A stretch of 64,000 bases of DNA from Corynebacterium aurimucosum (lineage in GTDB: Bacteria > Actinomycetota > Actinomycetes > Mycobacteriales > Mycobacteriaceae), in assembly GCF_030408555.1 (NCBI RefSeq), contig NZ_CP047048.1, positions 2,655,424-2,719,423 of the forward strand, in the 5' to 3' direction. Within the stretch, counting starts at the first letter, position 1. Every line of letters begins with the position of its first letter. Below are positions 16,035-23,388 of this stretch, piece by piece. Under the pieces are notes generated by a model, which searched no databases, was not told the DNA's origin, and saw nothing but the letters and a program-made list of their open reading frames with translations. The translations under genes and the position numbers were made by a program.

Positions 16035-17549
16035 TTAGTCCTGCTTGCCAAAGACCGGGTTATGCACCTTGTCCAGGTTGATGTGAACGGCCTGCTGGTC
16101 GGTGTAGAAGTCGATCGAGCGGTAGCCGCCCTCGTGGCCCAGGCCGGAAGCCTTGACGCCGCCGAACGGGGTGCGCAGGTCGCGGACGTTGTTGGAGTTG
16201 AGCCACACCATGCCGGCCTCAACGTTTTGAGCGAAGTTGTGGGCGCGCTTCAGATCTGAGGTCCAGACATAGGCGGCAAGGCCGTACTTCGTGTTGTTGG
16301 CCAGCTCGAGTGCTTCCTCATCGGTATCAAACGGGGTGATGGCAACGACAGGGCCAAAGATCTCTTCCTGGAAGATACGGGCGTCCGGCTTGACGTCAAC
16401 GAAGACGGTCGGCTGAACAAAGTTGCCTTCCTCGAAGCCCTCCGGGCGCTCGCCGCCGGCGGCCAGTGTGGCCTCCTGCTTGCCGATCTCGATGTAGGAA
16501 GTGACCTTCTCGTAGTGCTCTGGGTGGACCAGAGCGCCGACCTCGGTGGTGGGGTCGGAAGGCAGGCCCACCTTCACGCGCTTGGCCTGTGCGGCATAGC
16601 GCTCCACGAACTCGTCGTAGATATCGCGCTGAACCAGGATGCGGGAGCCGGCGGTGCAACGCTCACCGTTGAGGGAGAAGACGCCGAAGATGCAGGCATC
16701 AATCGCGGTCTCCAGGTCGGCATCGCTGAACACAATGGCGGGGGACTTGCCGCCCAGCTCCATCGACAGACCCTTGAGGTGCGGGGCTGCGTTGCCAAAG
16801 ATGATCTGGCCGGTGCGGGACTCGCCGGTGAAGGAGATCAGCGGCACATCCGGGTGCTTGACCAGCGGGTCACCTGCATAGCCTTCCTCACCAAAGCCGT
16901 TAACCAGGTTGAAGACACCCTTCGGCAGGCCAGCCTCCTCAAAGATTCCTGCCCACAGCTGTGCGGAGAGGGGAGTGAACTCGGCCGGCTTCAGGACGAC
17001 GGAGTTACCGGTGGCGATGGCCGGGGCAAGCTTCCAGGACTCCAGCATGAACGGGGTGTTCCACGGGGTAATCAGGCCCGCGACACCAATCGGCTTACGG
17101 TTGACATAGTTGATCTGGCGGCCCGGAACCTTGTAGGCGTCGTCAGCCTGCGCCACGATCAGGTCTGCGAAGAAGCGGAAGTTCTCAGCAGCACGCTTAG
17201 CTTGGCCGTTGGCCTGGGTGATGGGCAGGCCGGAGTCGAAGGACTCCCACGCGGCAAGCTTGTCTGCGCGGGTTTCGACAATGTCCGCAATCTTGTTGAG
17301 GACGCGTGCGCGCTCGCGCGGCAGGGCCTTGGACCACGGGCCGTTCTCGAAGGCCTCCTTGGCGGCAGCGACAGCCTTGTCAATGTCTGCCGGCTTGCCG
17401 GAAGCAGCCTTGATGTAGGTCTTATTCGTTACCGGATCCAGGACCTCGAATTCATCGCCGTCAATCGACGGAACAAACTCGCCGTTGATGTAGTGAAGAA
17501 TCTTCTCGGGAAGATCGGTGGGCTTAGCAGCATCGTTGTTGATAGCCAT
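16035..17549 (-). CDS. hpaE: 5-carboxymethyl-2-hydroxymuconate semialdehyde dehydrogenase
   Basis: 504-residue aldehyde dehydrogenase of the HpaE type. It has TPWNTPFMLESWK, FTGESRTGQ, MELGGKSP with Glu264, and LNGERCTAGSR with catalytic Cys298; the TPWNTPF and NGERCTAGSR forms are typical of hydroxymuconic-semialdehyde dehydrogenases. It oxidises the ring-cleavage product of HpaD to 5-carboxymethyl-2-hydroxymuconate with NAD. It lies 16 bp after the GntR regulator gene and 49 bp before hpaD. Confidence in the substrate comes from motif pattern plus the adjacent hpaD. Confidence 0.9.
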   Translation of the reverse strand: MAINNDAAKPTDLPEKILHYINGEFVPSIDGDEFEVLDPVTNKTYIKAASGKPADIDKAVAAAKEAFENGPWSKALPRERARVLNKIADIVETRADKLAAWESFDSGLPITQANGQAKRAAENFRFFADLIVAQADDAYKVPGRQINYVNRKPIGVAGLITPWNTPFMLESWKLAPAIATGNSVVLKPAEFTPLSAQLWAGIFEEAGLPKGVFNLVNGFGEEGYAGDPLVKHPDVPLISFTGESRTGQIIFGNAAPHLKGLSMELGGKSPAIVFSDADLETAIDACIFGVFSLNGERCTAGSRILVQRDIYDEFVERYAAQAKRVKVGLPSDPTTEVGALVHPEHYEKVTSYIEIGKQEATLAAGGERPEGFEEGNFVQPTVFVDVKPDARIFQEEIFGPVVAITPFDTDEEALELANNTKYGLAAYVWTSDLKRAHNFAQNVEAGMVWLNSNNVRDLRTPFGGVKASGLGHEGGYRSIDFYTDQQAVHINLDKVHNPVFGKQD

Positions 17550-17565
17550 GGGTGCTTGAGACTCC

Positions 17566-18228
17566 TTAGTCGTTTGTCTTGCGATAGGTGCTGAGGGTGG
17601 TCAGGCGGTGTTGCCTGGCCACTTTTTCTATGTAGGCGGGTTCCGCGCCAGCCTCGATGAGGCTGACCAATTGCTCGTGCTCGCGCGTTGACTCTTGGGC
17701 TCTCTCGGGCACGTACCGAAAGGTGGAGACACGGTGATATTCCAGTTGCTTCCACTGGTCCATCACCAAGTTCTTCAGCCTCTCGTTCGGGCATTTGGAG
17801 AAGAGAACGCTATGAAATTCCTTATTGAGCTGGGTAAATTCCTCTGGATCGTGGTGGATATCGAGCTCCCGCATGCGCTGGTTGATCTCCCGTGCCCGGG
17901 CAAGATCCTCCGCGTCAAGATGCGGGGCGGATTGGGCGGTAGCGTTTGCTTCCACGGTGGCCACGATGTCCATCGATTCGTAATAGGCCTCGCGATTGTG
18001 AGTGGTCACGCTGGCGCCGACGTTTCGTTCGTAGGTAACCATGCCTTCCGCTTCTAGTTGCCGAATGGCTTCGCGGACGGGGACCACGCTGACACCCAAG
18101 TCATCCGCGATTGTTGCCAATACGAGGCGGTACCCGGGTTCATACTCGCGAGTACGAATCTTTTCACTTATCCAGTTATAGGCCTGTTGGGACTTGCTTT
18201 CCCCAGCTGGTAGTGCGGGTTCCGTCAT
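17566..18228 (-). CDS. GntR family regulator, FadR/FCD type
   Basis: 220-residue regulator with an N-terminal winged helix (about residues 10-75; LATIADDLGVSVVPVREAIR is the HTH) and an all-helical FCD ligand domain (about 85-210) with the metal-binding pattern D..H (FTQLNKEFHSVLF) and later histidines (EHEQLV, RQHRL). It starts at ATG 18228, overlapping the upstream hpaG-like stop by four bases. Such regulators usually repress the operon they belong to and respond to a carboxylate intermediate. The CGTATAT elements at the three island promoters are its likely targets. Confidence 0.85.
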   Translation of the reverse strand: MTEPALPAGESKSQQAYNWISEKIRTREYEPGYRLVLATIADDLGVSVVPVREAIRQLEAEGMVTYERNVGASVTTHNREAYYESMDIVATVEANATAQSAPHLDAEDLARAREINQRMRELDIHHDPEEFTQLNKEFHSVLFSKCPNERLKNLVMDQWKQLEYHRVSTFRYVPERAQESTREHEQLVSLIEAGAEPAYIEKVARQHRLTTLSTYRKTND

Positions 18229-19700
18229 TGACCACCCGCCTTTCCGTCGCGGAAAGCAATATAGGCTTCCTTGTTCGCTCCGGTGGGCGGGAAGAGGCCA
18301 TCCAGGCTGGCGCCCGTCTCCACCTGGGAGGCAACCCATTCGTCCTCGTGTTCCTTGGCCAGCGCACCTTCAGCGACCTCGGCTGCAATATCGCGTGGAA
18401 TGACCACGACGCCGTCATCGTCACCGACGATGATGTCACCCGGCAGGACGGTAGCGTTGCCGCAAGAAACTGCGATATCGCTATCCCACGGGACATGCTT
18501 GCGTCCAAGAACGCAGGGGTGGGCGCCCTGGGTGAAGACGGGAAGGCCAATCTCCTTCACAGCCTCGTAGTCACGCACGCCACCATCGGTGACAACGCCT
18601 GCGGCACCGCGCACCTTGGCGCGCAGAGCCAAAATGTCACCCAGTGTTCCGGAACCGGATTCCTGGCGGGCCTCAATGACGATGACCTCGCCTTCCTTGA
18701 CCGTGTCGAAGACCTTCTTCTGCTCGTTGAGACCGCCACCGTGGGACTTGAACAGGTCCTCGCGGCCAGCCACGAAGCGCAGCGTGCGGGCAACGCCCAC
18801 CATCTTGGTTCCTTTGGCCTGCGGGTACACGCCTTCGATTACGGATTGGTTGATGCCGCGCTTGCGCAGCTGAGCGGACAAGCCGGCGGTCGGGGCCTCC
18901 TCCAGGGCCGCCTTGAGCTCTGGGTCGAGGCCACCGTCACCCTTGGGGGGAAGCCCGGCGGATTCGCGGTCTCCGTAGGCATCCTCGCGCTGCTTATCGT
19001 CCATGTAGGGAAGGTTGCCCAGCTGCGGATCAAAGGAGGCGGGGACTTCCTTCACGGTAGTCTTCAGCCTGCCGGAGCTCACGCCCCCGGGCACGTCGAC
19101 CTCGACCTCGACGACGTCACCAGGCTCAATGACAGAGGAGCCGGCCGGGGTACCGGTGAGGATGATGTCACCGGTCTCCAGGGTCATGTGCTGGGAAAGG
19201 TCCGCGACGAACTGGGCGAGCGGGAAGATGAGATCTTCATCGGAAGAGGTTCCCTCCTGTACGACCTCGCCATTGACCCACGTGCGAAGGCGCAGGCCCT
19301 TGGGATCGATCCCCTGGGCGTCGATAAGCTCCGGCCCAATGGGGGTGTAGCCATCGCGGGACTTGGAACGGGTGTTGGAGCCCTTGTCCTGCACCTTGTA
19401 GTCATACAGGCCAATGTCGTTCGAAGCCGTCACGTAGGCGACGTGCTTCCACGCGTCCTCGAGGGATACGTTGCGGGCCGGAGTGCCAATGATGAGTGCG
19501 ATTTCGCCTTCGAAGGCCAGCAGCTCGGTCCCTTGGGGGCGTTCGACGATCCCGCCCGACTCGGCCAGCGTGCTGGTCGCCTTGAGGAAGTAGCTCGGGG
19601 TCTTGGGCCAGCGACCGCGCTGCGCTGCGCGGGACTCAAAGGCCACATGGACAGCGATCATTTTGCCCGGTTTAACCGGCAAGAACTCAGGTACAGCCAT
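18225..19700 (-). CDS. hpaG: FAH-family isomerase fused to an RraA-like domain (HpaG role)
   Basis: 491-residue two-domain protein. Residues about 1-220 are a fumarylacetoacetate-hydrolase fold with metal ligands in FEGEIA (Glu64, Glu66) and Asp95, and TGTPAGSS. Residues about 262-490 are an RraA-like domain (class II aldolase/decarboxylase relatives) with GDILALRAKVRGAAG and DGGVRD, whose Arg376-Asp377 pair is conserved in active aldolases of this fold. E. coli HpaG instead has two FAH domains that isomerise and decarboxylate 5-oxopent-3-ene-1,2,5-tricarboxylate. First gene of the operon, behind a divergent promoter. The FAH half probably performs the isomerase step and the RraA half the decarboxylation; this is inference. 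Confidence 0.82.
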   Translation of the reverse strand: MAVPEFLPVKPGKMIAVHVAFESRAAQRGRWPKTPSYFLKATSTLAESGGIVERPQGTELLAFEGEIALIIGTPARNVSLEDAWKHVAYVTASNDIGLYDYKVQDKGSNTRSKSRDGYTPIGPELIDAQGIDPKGLRLRTWVNGEVVQEGTSSDEDLIFPLAQFVADLSQHMTLETGDIILTGTPAGSSVIEPGDVVEVEVDVPGGVSSGRLKTTVKEVPASFDPQLGNLPYMDDKQREDAYGDRESAGLPPKGDGGLDPELKAALEEAPTAGLSAQLRKRGINQSVIEGVYPQAKGTKMVGVARTLRFVAGREDLFKSHGGGLNEQKKVFDTVKEGEVIVIEARQESGSGTLGDILALRAKVRGAAGVVTDGGVRDYEAVKEIGLPVFTQGAHPCVLGRKHVPWDSDIAVSCGNATVLPGDIIVGDDDGVVVIPRDIAAEVAEGALAKEHEDEWVASQVETGASLDGLFPPTGANKEAYIAFRDGKAGGQ

Positions 19701-19824
19701 GAAGAATCCTTAATTGTGAACAAATCCTTGCCCAGATCGTATATTATCCCTAACACCACCGCAAGTGGTTCAACTCACACGCATTTCCGTATATGGCACA
19801 CCCCATGCCGAAAGGAATCTCACT
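19701..19824. promoter_or_regulatory. divergent promoter of the hpa operon and transporter, with two CGTATAT elements
   Basis: The element CGTATAT occurs at 19738-19744 and 19788-19794. On the minus strand the first lies in a -10-like GATAATATACG stretch about 40 bp before the hpaG-type start; the second overlaps the likely -10 region of the transporter. The same heptamer (as ATATACG) recurs upstream of the flavin hydroxylase. Likely binding sites for the operon's GntR regulator, by inference. Confidence 0.55.
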
Positions 19825-21189
19825 ATGTCGCACACAACTGTCACGCCGACAATTTCGACGGCCGAACGCCGCCGCGTCGTCGCCGCGACAACCATCGGTA
19901 CCGCCATCGAGTGGTACGACTACTTCCTCTATGCAGCAGTGGCTGGACTCGTGTTCAACCAGCTCATGTTCGGCCCTCTCGAGGGTGGCCTAGCCACCAT
20001 CATTTCCTTCCTGACCGTTGGCTTGTCCTTCCTCTTCCGCCCAGTCGGCGCGTTCCTGGCGGGACACTTCGCCGACCGCTTCGGGCGCCGCGTGGTCCTC
20101 ATGGTCACGCTCCTCGCCATGGGCGGCGCAACCACCCTCATTGGCGTGCTGCCCACCTACGAAACCGCCGGAATCTGGGCCCCCATCCTGCTCATCACCC
20201 TGCGCATCATTCAGGGCATCTCCGCAGGTGGCGAGTGGGGTTCCGCAGTTCTCATGGCGGTGGAACACGCACCGAATGACAAGCGCGGCCTCTACGGCGC
20301 CGGCCCCCAGATCGGCGTTCCTGCCGGTCTGTTGCTTTCTTCCGGTGTGCTCTCCATCATGAACACCATCGCGCCTGGTGACGCCTTCATGAGCTGGGGC
20401 TGGCGCGTACCTTTCCTGCTCTCCTTCGTCCTCATCTTGGTGGGCTACCTCATCCGCATGGGCGTCGACGAGTCCCCGGTCTTCGAAGAGATTGCAGAGC
20501 GCGAAGAGGAAGAAGCCACCAACCCCATTGGCAAACTCTTCAAGAACTTCACCCCGCTAGTCCTGGTAGCCGCGCTCGTCTTCGCAGGTAACGGCACAGT
20601 TGGCTACATGACCACGGGCGGCTACATCCAGCGCTACGCTACGGACCCCGACGGCCCCGTCGCGCTAGACCGCGGTGACGTCCTCAACGCGGTGACCGTT
20701 TCTGCCTTCGCGTGGGCCCTGACCACATTGTTCGCCGGATTCATCTCCGACTACATCGGCCGCCGGAAAACCTATCTTCTCGGATTCATCCTGCAGGGCA
20801 TTGGCGCCGCCGCTCTCTTCCCGCTGGTCAACACGGGCAGCCTAGGGATGCTCTACGGTGCGCTCCTCTTCCTCACTGTCGGCCTGGGCCTCACCTATGG
20901 CGCACAGTCTGCGATGTACGCTGAGCTCTTCCCGGCCTCCATTCGCGCCACCGGCGTCTCCATTACCTATGCCCTCGGCTCGGTCCTGGGCGGCGCCTTT
21001 GCCCCCATGATCGCCGCCTCGCTCGTCGAGGCAACGGGTACCACCTTTGCGGTATCGGGCTACCTCGTTTCCGCTTCGATTGTCGGCTTCATCTGCACCT
21101 TCATCCTGCGTGAGCGCAAAGGAATCGCACTCGGCGCAGAGCACGAGGTCGAGCAATCTCAGGGGCACTTCATCTTCAGCCAGCGCTAG
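19825..21189 (+). CDS. MFS metabolite:H+ symporter (MHS family)
   Basis: 454-residue major facilitator with 12 predicted membrane helices. MHS-family hallmarks: GTAIEWYDYFLYAAVAGLVF in helix 1, GHFADRFGRR in the 2-3 loop, and GISAGGEWGSAVLMAVEHAP in helix 4-5. Relatives carry shikimate, proline/betaine, alpha-ketoglutarate or aromatic acids with protons. ATG 19825 has an upstream GAAAGGAAT site. It is divergent from the hpa operon and followed by the flavin hydroxylase gene, so import of a hydroxyphenylacetate or similar aromatic acid is likely. Confidence 0.87.
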   Translation: MSHTTVTPTISTAERRRVVAATTIGTAIEWYDYFLYAAVAGLVFNQLMFGPLEGGLATIISFLTVGLSFLFRPVGAFLAGHFADRFGRRVVLMVTLLAMGGATTLIGVLPTYETAGIWAPILLITLRIIQGISAGGEWGSAVLMAVEHAPNDKRGLYGAGPQIGVPAGLLLSSGVLSIMNTIAPGDAFMSWGWRVPFLLSFVLILVGYLIRMGVDESPVFEEIAEREEEEATNPIGKLFKNFTPLVLVAALVFAGNGTVGYMTTGGYIQRYATDPDGPVALDRGDVLNAVTVSAFAWALTTLFAGFISDYIGRRKTYLLGFILQGIGAAALFPLVNTGSLGMLYGALLFLTVGLGLTYGAQSAMYAELFPASIRATGVSITYALGSVLGGAFAPMIAASLVEATGTTFAVSGYLVSASIVGFICTFILRERKGIALGAEHEVEQSQGHFIFSQR

Positions 21190-21254
21190 ACGACGCCCCC
21201 CTCCACGCATGCGCATCCTTTCCGAACAACTCATTGTGCAAGGGGAGCGCATCA

Positions 21255-21271
21255 TATATGATTCTCATATA
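21255..21271 (+). promoter_or_regulatory. palindromic operator upstream of the flavin hydroxylase gene
   Basis: Perfect inverted repeat TATATGA-TTC-TCATATA. Its right arm extends into ATATACG (21267-21273), the reverse complement of the CGTATAT elements at 19738 and 19788. It overlaps a -10-like TATGAT. The rest of the 224-bp gap holds no gene. Candidate GntR site. Confidence 0.55.
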
Positions 21272-21413
21272 CGACCCAGCTCACATCCTCCAGACACCTT
21301 GAACTGAGTCACCACCTCCAAGAGCGAAGCTCACATAGCAATGGGGGAGTGGTCATTACCCCCACGACCCCCTTTGTTCTCGTCCACTACAACCGCTAAC
21401 TAAGGAGTCCACA

Positions 21414-23264
21414 GTGCAGTTCCACCACAACGGCTACGTTTCGGAAGATCCCCGCGTGCTCGAGCCCGCCGGATTCGGCATCGATCGCGTTTCTGAACTT
21501 CCAGATGAAATGGACGTTCTCATCGTGGGCTCTGGTCCGGCCGGCATGATCGCTGCGGCGCAGCTGGCAATGTTCCCTGACGTCAATACGCGGATTATCG
21601 AGCGCCGTCCGCACCGCCTTGAGCTGGGTCAGGCCGACGGTATTCAGTCCCGCTCGGTGGAAACCTTCCAGGCCTTTGGCTTTGCCAAGGAAATTACGGA
21701 AGAAGCTTATGAGATCACGGAGATGGCCTTCTGGAACCCCGATCCTCAGGATCGTTCCAAGATTGCCCGCGGTGCCTGCCCAGTAGACGACGAGCAGGGC
21801 ATTTCTGAGTTCCCCCACCTCATCGTCAACCAGGCCCGCGTGCTGGACTACTTTGCCCGCTATGCCCGCCGCGCCCCCGGCCGCATCACCCCGGACTACG
21901 GCTGGAACTTCGTCTCCCTGGAGGTAGGGGAGGGCGAGTACCCAGTGACGGTGCACCTCGAGGATGTCGACGGCAACCCGCGCGACGTGCGCGCTAAGTA
22001 CGTCGTCGGCTGCGATGGTGCAAAGTCGCGCGTCCGCAAGTCCATTGGCCGCTCGCTCAAGGGCGACCAGGCCAACCACGCATGGGGTGTCATGGACGTT
22101 GTCGTTGACACCGACTTCCCAGACTGGCGCACCAAGTGCGCCATCCACTCACAGGCCGGCTCAATCCTGCACATCCCGCGTGAAGGTGGCTACCTCTGCC
22201 GCGTGTACGTAGACCTCGGCGTCGTTCCGGAGGATGACAACCACAAGGTCCGCAACACGCCGTTTGAGAAGATCATCGAGAAGGCCAATGAGATCTACTC
22301 GCCCTACTTCATCGACGTCAAGATGGTGGCGTGGCACTCCGTCTACGAGGTGGGCCACCGCTTGGTCGACGCCTTCGACGATAGCGATGAAAATCCGCGC
22401 GTCTTCCTCACCGGCGATGCCTGCCACACCCACTCGGCCAAGGCTGGCCAGGGCATGAACGTCTCCATGCAGGACGGCTTCAACATCGGCTGGAAGCTGG
22501 GTCACGTCCTCGACGGCCGCGCTCCCAAGGAACTCTTAAGCACTTACCACGGCGAACGCCAGCCGGCCGCCCAGAACCTCATCAATTTTGACCGTGAGTG
22601 GTCCACCCTCATGGCCACCCCGACCGAGGAACTCGACGATCCGGAGGCAGTGGAGAAGTACTACGTTGCTGCGGAAGAGTTCGCCGCCGGCATGATGACT
22701 CAGTACGAGGAGAACCTGATCGTCGGCTCCACCCAGCACCAAGAACTGGCTTCCGGCTTCCCAGTGGGCAAGCGCTTCAAGTCCTACGAGGTCCTGCGCC
22801 GCTGCGATGCCTACCCTCAGCACCTGGGCCACCAGCACACCGCGGATGGCCGCTACCGTATCTACGCTTTTGCCGACGCCCCCAAGGCAGGCGAGGACTC
22901 CACGCTGAGCCAGTGGGCAGAGAAGGTTGGCCCCATCCTGGCCAAGTTCACCCCGGAGGGCGCTGACGAGAATACCTACTTCGACGTGAAGGCCATCTAC
23001 CAGCAAACCAACCATCACGACTACGAGATTCTTGACGCCCCACTGCTCTTCCGCCCCCGCAACGGCAAGTTCAATGTCCCGAATTGGGAGAACGTCTTCA
23101 ACGCTCTCCCCGGGGACAAAGACATTTTCGAAGGCCGCGGCATTTCCCGTGAGGGAGCCGTCGTCATCGTTCGCCCGGACCAGTACGTAGGCGCTGTTCT
23201 CCCTCTCGATGAGCCATCAGCGGTTGAGGACTACTTCTCCTCCGCACTCATCAAGCTCAAGTAG
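21414..23264 (+). CDS. FAD-dependent aromatic hydroxylase (MobA / phenol 2-monooxygenase family)
   Basis: 616-residue class A flavoprotein monooxygenase. FAD/NADPH motifs: GSGPAGMIAAAQL near residue 40, the DG motif VVGCDGAKSRVRKSIG, and the GD motif LTGDACHTHSAKAGQG. A C-terminal thioredoxin-like domain of about 170 residues completes the architecture of 3-hydroxybenzoate 4-hydroxylase and phenol hydroxylase. GTG 21414 is preceded by AAGGAG. Next to a homoprotocatechuate operon with no HpaBC in view, it may hydroxylate a monohydroxyphenylacetate to 3,4-dihydroxyphenylacetate; 3-hydroxyphenylacetate fits MobA regiochemistry. A separate role on phenol or 3-hydroxybenzoate remains possible. Confidence 0.85.
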   Translation: MQFHHNGYVSEDPRVLEPAGFGIDRVSELPDEMDVLIVGSGPAGMIAAAQLAMFPDVNTRIIERRPHRLELGQADGIQSRSVETFQAFGFAKEITEEAYEITEMAFWNPDPQDRSKIARGACPVDDEQGISEFPHLIVNQARVLDYFARYARRAPGRITPDYGWNFVSLEVGEGEYPVTVHLEDVDGNPRDVRAKYVVGCDGAKSRVRKSIGRSLKGDQANHAWGVMDVVVDTDFPDWRTKCAIHSQAGSILHIPREGGYLCRVYVDLGVVPEDDNHKVRNTPFEKIIEKANEIYSPYFIDVKMVAWHSVYEVGHRLVDAFDDSDENPRVFLTGDACHTHSAKAGQGMNVSMQDGFNIGWKLGHVLDGRAPKELLSTYHGERQPAAQNLINFDREWSTLMATPTEELDDPEAVEKYYVAAEEFAAGMMTQYEENLIVGSTQHQELASGFPVGKRFKSYEVLRRCDAYPQHLGHQHTADGRYRIYAFADAPKAGEDSTLSQWAEKVGPILAKFTPEGADENTYFDVKAIYQQTNHHDYEILDAPLLFRPRNGKFNVPNWENVFNALPGDKDIFEGRGISREGAVVIVRPDQYVGAVLPLDEPSAVEDYFSSALIKLK

Positions 23265-23288
23265 ATCCAGTCAAGCTTCCGCAGCTTC

Positions 23289-23330
23289 ACACTAAAGAGG
23301 GCCCAGCACACGCTGGGCCCTCTTTAGTGT
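23289..23330 (+). terminator. terminator after the flavin hydroxylase gene
   Basis: Perfect 19-bp inverted repeat (23289-23307 and 23312-23330) around loop ACAC, with GC-rich inner arms GGGCCCAGC/GCTGGGCCC and outer AAAGA/TCTTT that can act as the U tract. It can work in both directions. Confidence 0.9.
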
Positions 23331-23373
23331 CATCCCTTAGAGCCCCACTGAAATGCTAGTGCCCCACAGGCAA

Positions 23374-23388
23374 GAAGAAACCTAGGTA
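23374..23388. repeat. 15-bp target-site duplication, left copy
   Basis: GAAGAAACCTAGGTA directly before the left IS end is identical to 25034-25048 after the right end, so the element inserted recently enough to keep both copies intact. Confidence 0.9.

Noticed and set aside
6119..19700. A putrescine/4-aminobutyrate pathway for the whole region
   Set aside because: The HpaD dioxygenase with intact ligands and HpaE/HpaH/HpaI make an aromatic pathway the better reading; putrescine remains possible only for the amine oxidase part.
18111..20279. 722-residue plus-strand open frame opposite the GntR/hpaG region and into the transporter
   Set aside because: High-GC antisense artefact that overlaps three supported genes in other frames and has no recognisable domain.
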